Assembly (NCBI GenBank): GCA_029880855.1
Contig: JAOUNS010000001.1
Coordinates: 434,001 to 498,000, forward strand
Source of the DNA: Gammaproteobacteria bacterium
GTDB lineage: Bacteria > Pseudomonadota > Gammaproteobacteria > UBA6429 > Thiohalophilaceae
Direction of reading: 5' to 3'
Length of the DNA stretch: 64,000 nt
Positions 56,523 to 64,000 of this stretch are shown here, one piece after another (position 1 is the stretch's first letter; each line of letters begins with the position of its first letter). The position numbers and the translations under genes were made by a program. Under the pieces are notes generated by a model. The model worked only from the letters and a program-made list of their open reading frames with translations. It had not been told where the DNA came from and ran no database searches.

Positions 56523-56998
56523 ATCTCACTCCATCGAAACACGTTGAAACAATATCTGATTATTTCTTCGCGGCACGCTCTGTCATGTTTTTATTGTTTT
56601 ATCAAACAGTGCTTCCGCACATTCTTTTATTCTATACCATACTCACCCTGTAACCTTAATTCAACACACTAATCCACTGCAATTTATGTGCTGATCATCC
56701 CTTTTTCTTATTGCAGACAAATGGAAAGTTGATTGAATTACATGCCGGATTAAAATGATGGCCGATTTCCTTGAAATTGTTGTGGTACATCCGGTAAAGG
56801 CAAGCACCTGACTGGTCTGCGGTGTTACTCGACCCACGCACGGTATTTGTGAACCGTGAGGGACGAAGGAGCATTGGTTTGTCATTGAGCATAAGCCACC
56901 GGATCTTTGGTCAATCAACAAAACAACAGCTCGATGGGTTAGATTGCCCGGCAAATAATTTGCTGTTTTATTTCCACAAATATTTATACTATTAGCTG
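56523..56998. other. Non-coding region between DUF4157 and receiver genes
   Basis: About 475 bases, AT-rich. It should hold the promoter of the DUF4157 operon. A stretch at 56735-56775 (CCGGATTAAAATGATGGCCG) looks like the end repeats of IS21-type elements, possibly a relic. ORFs here are not convincing. Confidence 0.4.
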
Positions 56999-57295
56999 AT
57001 GAAAGTTTTTTTGGATGATCTCAGACCAACACCGGAAGGCTGGACGCATGTCTATTGGCCGGATGAAGCGATTGCCCTGTTAAAAACGGGCAAGGTGGAA
57101 GCGATCAGTCTGGACCATGATCTCGGTGATGATGAACGGGGCACCGGATACGATGTTATCCTGTGGATAGAAGAAGCGGTTGTCACCGAAGGCTTTGTAC
57201 CGCCAATAATCCATGTGCATTCCGCCAATAGTGCCGCACGAGAGCGAATGGAATCGGGTATTGAAGCTATTAAGCGATGGGTTGATAAGCATTGA
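56999..57295 (+). CDS. Cyclic-phosphate-processing receiver-domain protein
   Basis: 98 residues, full length for the family. KVFLDDLRPTPEGW, then AISLDHDLGDDERGTGYDV and IHVHSANSAARERME form the signature of the small receiver-like proteins predicted to process cyclic phosphates, often found in phage or defence neighbourhoods. No DNA-binding domain. The truncated phosphoesterase copy follows directly. Confidence 0.82.
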   Translation: MKVFLDDLRPTPEGWTHVYWPDEAIALLKTGKVEAISLDHDLGDDERGTGYDVILWIEEAVVTEGFVPPIIHVHSANSAARERMESGIEAIKRWVDKH

Positions 57296-57358
57296 TGTGA
57301 TTTTTTTCACCCATTCTCTGAAACGCTTAACATCTCTGTCACGTCTATACTTGATTAT

Positions 57359-57565
57359 CCCTTGCGCGAGTCGTTACAGGTTCATACCCCTGCCGATGCA
57401 CGGCGTTTGCATTGGGCCAGTCGGGAGCGGACGGTGGATCATGGTTCTGCCCTTCGACAAGCTCAGGGCGAACGGTCGGTGGTGGTGCCGCCAAATGTTA
57501 AGCCGCCGGATCTATGGCTTCATGGACAGGTGGTTGGTTCGGTAAATGGTGTTGTTGAGGTTTGA
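57359..57565 (+). pseudogene. Truncated copy of the phosphoesterase-like gene
   Basis: Closely matches the 3' third of the gene at 52801-53478, beginning at CCCTTGCGCGAGTC (53174 in the full copy) and including the CCCTTCGACAAGCTCAGGGC repeat. It lacks the first two thirds and about 60-70 bases between the repeat and PPDLWLHGQ. It shares the degenerate HGQ(M/V)VGSV ending, so the gene had already lost its metal ligands before duplication. Confidence 0.8.
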
Positions 57566-57642
57566 ATTCTTATCCACACCCTGGTCCTTTGATTCGCTGC
57601 GACCTGTCGCATACCTCACCGCAGATCATGTACGAGGTTGAA

Positions 57643-57762
57643 TATCCCCTCACCCTAACCCTTTGTTTCGCTACTTCCCTGTAGCTCACCCTTCGGGCAA
57701 CCGGTAAAACGGTTGACCAAAATTGCTCCGGGCAATTTTGTCCCAAGGGAGAGGGGTGATAT
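57643..57762. repeat. Intergenic repeat with nested palindromes
   Basis: Outer imperfect inverted ends (ATATCCCCTCACCCT... and ...AGGGAGAGGGGTGATAT) enclose AACCGGTAAAACGGTT and the perfect hairpin CAAAATTGC/GCAATTTTG (57718-57740). Resembles the CCCTCACCC-type elements common in proteobacteria, here carrying an insert. Confidence 0.65.
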
Positions 57763-57799
57763 AAATTCAATGGATGTTCACAAGCAGAAGTAACCCGTA

Positions 57800-58516
57800 C
57801 TAATCCCATAAATTTGCACAATCAACAATAAACCCCATCATCTCCGTTGCATCTTTCGTATTGTAGAAATTCAACATTTTCTGATCAAACTCCTCTTTCT
57901 TTGCACCAGGTATGCTGATATAGGAATAACCGTTCGACATAAGTACACCGTTCATCATCAGGCGGCCGGTACGCTTGTTTCCATCAAAGAAGAACTGGTT
58001 CAGGGCTGAGAACAGATATGTGACCAAAGCCCTTTCGACAACATTGTCAATTTTTCGAATTTCTGCAAAGCCCGTTTCATAGATATCATCCAGTTCAGAT
58101 GCAGCCGGCGGCTGGTGTGGGGTGCCGCTGATCTTTACCGCACCGGTTCTGAATTTACCCCATTCCAGCGCTTCTTCTTTTGCCACTTGTGCGTGCAGTT
58201 GCTGATGAACCGCCCTGGTGAGTGAAAACTCTTTGTCCTTGACCATCTGTACAAGCTTGAGGATGGCGTTTTTCTGGTTGATGATCTGGTTCAGGTCTTC
58301 CAGTGTATGGCTGCCGATGGTGGTACCGCCTGTTACGGTTTGGACTTCTGCAAAGGTGCAGGGGTTATCTTCCAGCCAGGTAATGTCCCACACGTATTCG
58401 GCCAGCATTTTCTTTACTTCGAAACAGGCACCGGTTGCCCCATGCTCATGGGGGGCAAGCATGATCTCAGATTCAGACCAGGTAAAGCCCAGGTTTTCTT
58501 TTACAGCCGTTTTCAT
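57800..58516 (-). CDS. Fic-domain protein with altered active site
   Basis: 238 residues. Fic core motif near residue 173 reads NQFFFDGNKRTGRLM, so the catalytic His of HxFx(D/E)GNxRxxR is Asn while the Gly-Asn-Lys-Arg phosphate loop is kept. The fold otherwise looks complete. AMP transfer by the usual mechanism is unlikely; a different or no transferase activity is possible. Single gene, divergent from the C5 methyltransferase. Confidence 0.8.
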   Translation of the reverse strand: MKTAVKENLGFTWSESEIMLAPHEHGATGACFEVKKMLAEYVWDITWLEDNPCTFAEVQTVTGGTTIGSHTLEDLNQIINQKNAILKLVQMVKDKEFSLTRAVHQQLHAQVAKEEALEWGKFRTGAVKISGTPHQPPAASELDDIYETGFAEIRKIDNVVERALVTYLFSALNQFFFDGNKRTGRLMMNGVLMSNGYSYISIPGAKKEEFDQKMLNFYNTKDATEMMGFIVDCANLWD

Positions 58517-58884
58517 TGTGCGAAATTTTTACTTCTATAACAGATTGATCGAATTCATAGTAGGTCAACTCAGGGAAGGCTGCACCTGTTCCATTCTATT
58601 TTTGTTTGTAAACCGGCCGATCTTTTTGCGGGAGACATATTGCGTCAATCCTGTTCGCCAACTGCAATCCCCCGGCGTCATCATGACATACCCGGAAGAT
58701 CATCGTTTTTCCCCTATTTTCCGCATGCCCCGTGTGTTAACAAGCTGTTCTGATCTCTGCCAATGTTGCTACAATGGATATATATTTATGTATCCGGCGG
58801 GAAGCGATATTTCCAACACCTGCCGGTTGAACATGGGGAATTGTTTGCTGCTTCAGGCCTGTTATCACCATTCGGGACCATGCT
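58517..58884. other. Intergenic region between fic and the C5 methyltransferase
   Basis: About 370 bases of divergent promoter region. No gene, repeat or strong operator recognised. Confidence 0.4.
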
Positions 58885-59961
58885 ATGCCTTTAAAACTTA
58901 TTGACCTTTTTGCCGGTGCCGGCGGGCTGACCCTGGGCTTTACGGATGAGCGGTTCGGCGGGGGCTTTAAATGTATCTTTGGTGTTGATAATGATCAGGC
59001 TGCTGTCGATACACACAATAACCATTTTGGCAATCACAGCCTCTGTGTCGATATTGAAGAGTGGCTGGCCGGCAAGCCCGCTATTCCAAAGGCGGATATC
59101 GTTGTCGGCGGTCCGCCCTGCCAGGGGTTCAGCCTGTTAAACAAGAAGCGTAACGGTGATGCACGCCGCGCTTTATGGGAGCCCTTTATGGATGTGGTGC
59201 AGCAATCGGAAGCGCGTGCCTTTGTGATTGAGAATGTGCAGGGTTTGTTGAAGTCACCCGAGTTTATTGCCATTTCCAAACGGGCAAAAAAACTTGGCTT
59301 TGAAATCAGGGCGGCGGTGCTGAATGCAGCGGACTATGGCGCTCCGCAAACAAGAAAAAGAGCCATCATTATGGGCTGGAAGCCAAATGAAAGTGCAGAT
59401 GAGATTTGTTTCCCGCCGCAGCCCACACACGCCAAAGACGGTAAGGAGGGTTTGTTACCGTGGCGCACGGTTGCCGATATGATCAGCGATCTGCCACCGC
59501 CGGTGGGAACAGAGCTGCGCGCATGTCCACCGCCGCTTGATCTGCATTTTGGTCGCAATCCAACGCCCGTCAGTCTCAAGCGTTACAAGGCGGTGCCCAG
59601 GGGCGGTAATCGTTTTGATCTGCAAAAAAATGCCCCTCATATTACCCCCAAATGCTGGATTCGGAAGAAGAGCGGCGGCACTGATCTGTTTGGTCGACTC
59701 TGGTGGGACAGACCTTCGGTAACCATACGCACCGAGTTTTTTAAACCGGAAAAGGGCCGTTATCTGCACCCGGAGCAACATCGTCCCATCACCCATCGGG
59801 AAGCGGCACGCCTGATGGGTTTTCCCGATGATTTTGTTTTTCTTGGCACGAAAACCCGGATCGCCAGGCAGATCGGCAATGCGGTACCGCCCCCTCTGGC
59901 CGGTTCAATTGCAAAGCTGATTACCGGTTATTTAACCCGGCGACGCAAACGTGCAGCATAA
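58885..59961 (+). CDS. DNA (cytosine-5) methyltransferase
   Basis: 358 residues. Complete C5 motif series: I (LFAGAGGLTLGF), IV with catalytic Cys (GGPPCQGFS), VI (ENVQG), VIII (QTRKR), IX-X (RQIGNAVPPPLA). The target recognition region lies between VIII and IX. Compared with E. coli Dcm it lacks the long N-terminal extension. Linked to vsr; no restriction endonuclease gene is adjacent. The recognition sequence cannot be read from the protein. Confidence 0.93.
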   Translation: MPLKLIDLFAGAGGLTLGFTDERFGGGFKCIFGVDNDQAAVDTHNNHFGNHSLCVDIEEWLAGKPAIPKADIVVGGPPCQGFSLLNKKRNGDARRALWEPFMDVVQQSEARAFVIENVQGLLKSPEFIAISKRAKKLGFEIRAAVLNAADYGAPQTRKRAIIMGWKPNESADEICFPPQPTHAKDGKEGLLPWRTVADMISDLPPPVGTELRACPPPLDLHFGRNPTPVSLKRYKAVPRGGNRFDLQKNAPHITPKCWIRKKSGGTDLFGRLWWDRPSVTIRTEFFKPEKGRYLHPEQHRPITHREAARLMGFPDDFVFLGTKTRIARQIGNAVPPPLAGSIAKLITGYLTRRRKRAA

Positions 59962-60070
59962 CAGCGAACACGCTTGTGGCCAAAGATGACGATGACAAAA
60001 CAGCGCTCCATTTGCTTGCCCTGTTCATGCGAATAACATCTCGTTAACCTGATCATCAATTCATACCGCC

Positions 60071-60532
60071 ATGTCTGACACACTCACCCCGGCACAAAGA
60101 CATAAATGCATGTCGCTGGTTAAGGGCAAGGACACTGCACCGGAGTTTCTGATACGCAAAGCGCTCTTCGCGGAGGGTTTTCGCTACAAGCTGCATGATA
60201 AATCCTTACCCGGCAAACCTGATCTGGTGTTTCCGAAATACAAGGCGGTGATCTTTATCCATGGCTGCTTCTGGCACATGCATGACTGCCCGGCATTCAG
60301 CTGGCCGGTTACACGTAAAGCCTTCTGGAAAAAGAAAATCACCGGCAATGCAGCGCGTGATAAAAAAGCCGTTACCGCCCTGAACGATCAGGGCTGGCGG
60401 GTTTTAATTGTGTGGGAGTGTGCGTTGAAAGGCAAAATTCGATTGCCCATTGATAAAGTAATTACTGACACAGCAAAGTGGTTAAAAACCGGTAAACAAG
60501 ACAACGTCATTCAAGGCAAATCAAAAGCCTGA
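60071..60532 (+). CDS. vsr: Very short patch repair endonuclease
   Basis: 153 residues. HKCMSLVKGKDTAPEFLIRK, then LPGKPDLVFPKYKAVIFIHGCFWHMHDC carry the catalytic Asp and zinc Cys/His of Vsr. It repairs T-G mismatches left by deamination of 5-methylcytosine at the partner enzyme's sites. It lies about 110 bases after the C5 methyltransferase. Confidence 0.95.
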   Translation: MSDTLTPAQRHKCMSLVKGKDTAPEFLIRKALFAEGFRYKLHDKSLPGKPDLVFPKYKAVIFIHGCFWHMHDCPAFSWPVTRKAFWKKKITGNAARDKKAVTALNDQGWRVLIVWECALKGKIRLPIDKVITDTAKWLKTGKQDNVIQGKSKA

Positions 60533-60665
60533 TCTCCTCATATAAGACTCTGGTTAAAGCCGCATCAGGTCTCTCCCTGTGCCTGATGCATTTATTTCAC
60601 TCTGATTAACCATCTTCCTGCCTGACATCGCTATCGGTAAATCACGATCCACGATGCTGAGTGCA

Positions 60666-61277
60666 TTATTTATTGTTTGTCCCTGTGGCCCAAATTGGTT
60701 TGTTGTATTTGTTGTAGATCACCAGATTTCCATCATCCTGCATGGACAGAACAGATCCGGGGTTGCCATGTGTGCCGGATGACCAGACGGGGTATTGTCC
60801 TTTATAGATAACCAGATTGCCGTTTGCCTGCATCTCCAGTTTGTCTGCACCGCGCTTGTCTGTACCGGAAGACCAAACAGCTTTGCCCTGTTTGTTATAC
60901 ACCACCAGATTGCCATCTTCGCGAAACGCGATTTCATAACCGCTGCACAGCTTCCAGCTCTGTGCTTTGGTAAATGTCTGATTACCGAGTTCTCCGGCTT
61001 TGATTTCCAGGTTACCACAGGATGTTTTTGCCCTGAGCTGTGTCCCGTACAGGCTCAGGAATGATTGCTTCAGGGCCTTGTCTTTCCCAAAGCATTCATT
61101 CTTTATGCAGATTTCAATTTCCATGGGTGACAGCATCTGACCCGCGCAGATCGCGGTTTTAACCGGCTCACCACCGACAATGGCCGAGCAGTTCTTGATG
61201 ATGCGTTGTTCCTGACCGGCCGCCAGGGACGATGTTGAATACATTAATACGAGGATGAATAAAACGAGTCTGTGCAT
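60666..61277 (-). CDS. Secreted bulb-type lectin-domain protein
   Basis: 203 residues with signal peptide (cleavage after SLAA). The N-terminal mature part has several Cys. The C-terminal 110 residues are three beta-prism repeats of the B-lectin type: EDGNLVVY...AVWSSGT, ANGNLVIY...PVWSSGT, DDGNLVIY...PIWATGT. The repeats retain the Asn-Val-Tyr positions used for mannose binding (D/N-x-N-x-V-x-Y). Such lectins can be bacteriocins or adhesins; which applies here is unknown. Confidence 0.85.
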   Translation of the reverse strand: MHRLVLFILVLMYSTSSLAAGQEQRIIKNCSAIVGGEPVKTAICAGQMLSPMEIEICIKNECFGKDKALKQSFLSLYGTQLRAKTSCGNLEIKAGELGNQTFTKAQSWKLCSGYEIAFREDGNLVVYNKQGKAVWSSGTDKRGADKLEMQANGNLVIYKGQYPVWSSGTHGNPGSVLSMQDDGNLVIYNKYNKPIWATGTNNK

Positions 61278-61511
61278 GACTAAACCTCCTAAATTGAGAT
61301 TCGATATTCCGGCACACAGCCACAGGGATGACGTCTCATCTTGTGACTTAACCGGGGTTGATCGTGACTATTACAAAATTGAAAAAGGTTTTGCTGTATT
61401 AATGACCACTTTATTGTCATTAGTAACGTGGCCGTCGTAACAGTTTAAGAATAGCAACGAAATTTCAGATGCAAAATACAAATGCAAATTTCATCAGCAA
61501 AAGATTGTTTA

Positions 61512-61527
61512 TGTAACATATGTCACA
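61512..61527. promoter_or_regulatory. Palindromic operator-like site 1
   Basis: TGTAACATATGTCACA fits TGTRAC-N4-GTYACA, and also the loose CRP/FNR-superfamily form TGTGA-N6-TCACA. It lies about 235 bases upstream of the lectin start. Confidence 0.45.
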
Positions 61528-61589
61528 CAGGATACTTTGTGTAATGTTACATTTTGTAACGAGACCGGAACTGATCGTGCCGAAAGTTT

Positions 61590-61605
61590 TGTGACATGAG
61601 TTACA
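61590..61605. promoter_or_regulatory. Palindromic operator-like site 2
   Basis: TGTGACATGAGTTACA, same consensus as site 1, 78 bases away. TGTAATGTTACA at 61540-61551 between them has the same half-sites with closer spacing. Confidence 0.45.
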
Positions 61606-62009
61606 CATGAACATGACAACAGCCAATGCCGGATGATTAACTGTACTTTGTTTAATACAAACACTCTCAAATTTGACATGTCCGGTATGCAGGTGAAATG
61701 CTGCCGGCATCGGTATATGTGATCCTGTTTACACCGGCCGCATTGATATCATCTGAATGCTGTTAAATGTCAGACGATTTCCCCGCGTGTCATCGATCAC
61801 CCTGCCGGCGCGATCAACGTTGTACACTGATCGGACAGGTAATACTTACTTGTCTGCTGTTTTGCCCTGGTTGATTCCGGATGGGGCGCCAAATTGTCTT
61901 ATCAATTATATGGGAATATGGTCGGCCTCTGATGAAAGGCCGGAACCTGCTCCTGCTGCATGCGGTTTGCCCCATCACGCCGACGATCTGCACCTGCGCC
62001 GTGAATTTT

Positions 62010-62018
62010 TGCTATGAT
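62010..62018 (+). promoter_or_regulatory. Extended -10 promoter element
   Basis: TGC-TATGAT, an extended -10 box about 35 bases before the start of the synthetase-like gene. No good -35 needed or seen. Confidence 0.45.
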
Positions 62019-62053
62019 CCGCGCTGTTTTTCACACTGCAGAATGTAACGGTT

Positions 62054-62689
62054 ATGGAATTGAAGATAGAGAAGCAGACCCGCGGGGTCCGCATTATTAC
62101 CGGTGACGAGGCCAAGGCGCGTCGCAAGCTGGAGAACGGCCTGATCGAGATCGCCGAGCGTTACGGTTATAACGAGATCATCATCCCCTGCCTGGAACCG
62201 GCCGAGGTCTATGTGGATAAGGCCGGACCGGAAATTCTGGGCCAAATGTATGTTTTCCCTGATAAAAAAGGCCGGCAACTGTGTCTGCGTCCGGAGGGGA
62301 CGGCGACCATCCAGCTGGTGGCCGACAAGCACTATAAACGGAACAAGAACGTCAAGTTCTGGTATTTCCAGCGCTGCTGGCGCTATGAGAAGCCCCAGGA
62401 AGGCCGTTACCGGGAGTTTTTCCAGTTCGGCGTGGAAGTGATCCACCCCTCCGATATGGCCGCGACCATGCAGGAACTGATCGAGATGTCCAAGGCCATG
62501 GTGGAGCTGAAGACCAAGAATTACGTGCTGGACGAAAGCGTCAAACGCGGCCTCTCCTACTATGTTCAGGAAGGTTTCGAAATCTCCGTCCCCGATCTGG
62601 GCGCCCAGAAACAGGTACTGGGCGGCGGCGCCTATAAGCAGGGCGTCGGCTTTGCCATCGGCTTTGACCGCCTGATGCTGTGTAAATAG
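62054..62689 (+). CDS. Stand-alone minimal histidyl-tRNA-synthetase-like core
   Basis: 211 residues against about 424 for HisRS. Present: N-terminal motif 1 region, LRPEGTATIQL, motif 2 (WRYEKPQEGRYREFFQFGVE), the histidine-binding motif as RGLSYYVQEGF, and motif 3 (GVGFAIGFDRLML). Missing: the insertion domain between motif 2 and the His motif, and the entire C-terminal anticodon-binding domain. Frame and motifs are intact, so it is a compact paralogue rather than decay. It could activate histidine for a non-tRNA acceptor or act as a regulator, as HisZ does. Confidence 0.8.
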   Translation: MELKIEKQTRGVRIITGDEAKARRKLENGLIEIAERYGYNEIIIPCLEPAEVYVDKAGPEILGQMYVFPDKKGRQLCLRPEGTATIQLVADKHYKRNKNVKFWYFQRCWRYEKPQEGRYREFFQFGVEVIHPSDMAATMQELIEMSKAMVELKTKNYVLDESVKRGLSYYVQEGFEISVPDLGAQKQVLGGGAYKQGVGFAIGFDRLMLCK

Positions 62690-62894
62690 TACAACCCCGC
62701 CCCCCCTGCTCAACGCGGGGGGAGTCTCTCTCCCCGCTCCACCGGCAAGTACCTGTCAAATATGACGGCTATATCACTGTTGCCCTCAGGGTCTCGATGC
62801 ATGCGGTTTGAATCGCGTGCCAGGGTATGTTTAACTAACCCGCTCATCGGGTGATATTTCACCTTCTCACAATATGCACAGCAAGGATATGCCG

Positions 62895-63557
62895 ATGCCC
62901 GTTCGACTTTTGTCATCGCTGTTGCTCGCCGCTTTGTTGTTGGCGATATCGGCCTGCGCCGGTACCCCATCGCTCCACCAACAACTCCATAAAGAGCAGA
63001 TCACGCTGGGGATTTTTTCTGCGGTCAACAATACCAACCAGAGCAAATATGATCTGATTGCCCATTCCAAAATTGCCGGCGAACTGACCACCACGCCGTT
63101 CTTTGCCCGTCTCACCGGCTCGGGTCGCAATATCAGGCTGGCCAATCGTGAACAATTGCAGCAGATTGTGGACGAGGTCAATATACAAAACAAATACAGC
63201 ATACAAAACAAATACAGCGTATTTTCACCCCAACAATTCAAGTCCCTGAAAACCCTCGGGGTGGATGTGGCCATCATTTATCAGGTGGTGGATACCAAAC
63301 ATCAACAATACAACCGCCAGGTCGGCAAGACCAAATGCATTGTTAAGAAATACTATGCATCACTGCGCGGTCTGGGTGTGCGAATTGATAACGGTGAAAC
63401 CCTGCTGGATGACATTTACAGTGAAACAAATAAAGTGGAAAGGTGCAGCACCAGCCACTATCCACAGGAAAAATTTGAAGTGGATGAGCACTATGTATCC
63501 GAGGTGATTGGCGATACCGCAGCGGATTTCGTCACGGACTTTCAGTCCTTGTTATAG
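62895..63557 (+). CDS. Lipoprotein of unknown function (220 aa)
   Basis: Start chosen at the ATG with AAGGA seven bases upstream; two earlier Met codons lack one. Lipobox LAISAC gives a lipidated Cys near residue 21. The mature part (ITLGIFSAVNN, IRLANREQLQQIVDE, LGVDVAIIYQVVD) resembles periplasmic alpha/beta proteins of the curli-CsgG/penicillin-binding-activator type in outline only. An 18-bp direct duplication (63183-63200 and 63201-63218) doubles QNKYS(I/V). The next gene starts 20 bases on. Confidence 0.7.
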   Translation: MPVRLLSSLLLAALLLAISACAGTPSLHQQLHKEQITLGIFSAVNNTNQSKYDLIAHSKIAGELTTTPFFARLTGSGRNIRLANREQLQQIVDEVNIQNKYSIQNKYSVFSPQQFKSLKTLGVDVAIIYQVVDTKHQQYNRQVGKTKCIVKKYYASLRGLGVRIDNGETLLDDIYSETNKVERCSTSHYPQEKFEVDEHYVSEVIGDTAADFVTDFQSLL

Positions 63558-63577
63558 GGTCGTGCGGGAGAACGAAG

Positions 63578-64000
63578 ATGCCTGATTTAGCAAACGCGAT
63601 TTTAATCGGCGTTAGTACCTCATTGGCAGGTAGCTTCATCTATGGTTTTCTTACCACTGGCAAACCTGTCGCTAATACTGCACGAGGCATCATTTTCGGT
63701 TTTTTTATCGGTGCGTTGGTCTTTTCCAGCTACTTTTATCGGCCCGACAAACCAGAGCCGCAACCTCCACCGCTCCCCAGAAAACCAGTCAAGCCGGTTG
63801 CTGTTATACCACGGCATGATATCGGCGTGGTGGTCTATAATGAACAACTCCGCCGCGATAATCATATTGAGCAGAAAATTGTTGACCTGTTGCGACAAAA
63901 ATATCCCGCCCGAAGAATCAGTCTGGTCAGTTGCAGACATGTGGATACCCCGCTTAAACGCATTGCCCATCAGGGGGACGCGAGTGCTGCCGCCGATAAA
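63578..64000 (+). CDS. Membrane-anchored protein, 5' part (runs off window)
   Basis: Open for 141 codons with no stop before the window end. GGGAGAACG precedes the ATG. Two hydrophobic helices (about 5-27 and 37-54), a Pro-rich linker (PEPQPPPLPRKPVKP), then the start of a soluble domain (DIGVVVYNEQLRRDN, KIVDLLRQKYPARRISLVSC). Same direction as the lipoprotein 20 bases upstream, so probably cotranscribed. Function unknown from this part. Confidence 0.7.
   Translation, partial: MPDLANAILIGVSTSLAGSFIYGFLTTGKPVANTARGIIFGFFIGALVFSSYFYRPDKPEPQPPPLPRKPVKPVAVIPRHDIGVVVYNEQLRRDNHIEQKIVDLLRQKYPARRISLVSCRHVDTPLKRIAHQGDASAAADK

Larger units (their letters stand above)
61278..62053. other. Intergenic region with regulatory-looking palindromes
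   Basis: About 775 bases between the divergent lectin and synthetase-like genes. No convincing gene. Two 16-bp palindromes and a third partial one lie at 61512-61605, and an extended -10 box precedes the plus-strand gene. Confidence 0.5.

Noticed and set aside
56661-56954. 97-codon minus-strand ORF and a possible IS21-type remnant
   Set aside because: CCGGATTAAAATGATGGCCG recalls IS21-type end repeats, but no transposase motif is readable, so I list it only as a note on the intergenic stretch.
58218-58904. Plus-strand ORF across the fic 5' end and the gap to the methyltransferase
   Set aside because: Overlaps fic antisense and the methyltransferase start; Cys-rich, unprotein-like tail; no ribosome-binding site.
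61465-61710. 81-codon minus-strand ORF in the lectin/synthetase gap
   Set aside because: Low-quality composition, no ribosome-binding site, and it covers the palindromic operator-like sites.
1-64000. tRNA, rRNA or CRISPR loci
   Set aside because: No T-loop/acceptor patterns, rRNA stretches or regularly spaced direct repeats were found on reading both strands.

Overview
The window comes from a Gram-negative gammaproteobacterium. Supporting evidence: a cobalamin-dependent methionine synthase of enterobacterial length, a split glycyl-tRNA synthetase (glyQ/glyS) followed by gmhB and a plsC-type acyltransferase, an LpxL-type lipid A acyltransferase, class I fructose-bisphosphatase, lipoprotein signal peptides and a multihaem cytochrome c. 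I cannot name the genus. Most of the window is moderately GC-rich. No tRNA, rRNA or CRISPR array was found.

1-35160 is mostly housekeeping DNA: metH, a rhodanese, a three-gene operon around an unusual membrane-anchored ECF sigma factor, a TtcA-family enzyme, a ferric-reductase/cytochrome c operon, an LpxL-type acyltransferase, a radical SAM protein, fructosamine kinase, a DUF1266/TPR protein, a hybrid histidine kinase, tag, a WYL regulator, an RND exporter, a CheY-like protein, fbp, and glyQ-glyS-gmhB-plsC. A candidate sigma-54-dependent small RNA lies on the minus strand at about 12122-12288. A short inverted-repeat element lies at 28436.

35165-37870 is a repeat-rich, gene-poor stretch. A 1.3-kb IS481-type element sits inside one copy of a roughly 260-bp repeat. 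An uninterrupted copy nearby shows the empty site, giving a 4-bp target duplication. The IS transposase carries a frameshift. 37874-44991 returns to ordinary genes: two rhomboid proteases, a GNAT protein, a lipoprotein, a membrane spermidine-synthase-like protein, a permease-like protein, a sirtuin and a HIT protein.

44996-61300 is accessory DNA. It opens with a predicted modification-dependent nuclease (N-terminal domain resembling DNA-sulfur-recognition domains, C-terminal DUF3883). An AT-rich block (about 46300-52700) holds five tightly packed genes: a beta-class DNA methyltransferase, a BglII/BstYI-like protein whose catalytic acids appear replaced, a ParB-like protein, an SNF2 translocase and a DUF3883-type nuclease. 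I read these as one composite defence or restriction cassette, and this is the best candidate for an undescribed system here. Next come a degenerate metallophosphoesterase with a truncated second copy, a DUF4157 toxin-like operon, a cyclic-phosphate receiver protein, a Fic protein lacking the catalytic His, a C5 methyltransferase with Vsr, and a secreted bulb-type lectin.

The end of the window holds a free-standing 211-residue histidyl-tRNA-synthetase-like core, a lipoprotein and a membrane protein that runs off the edge.
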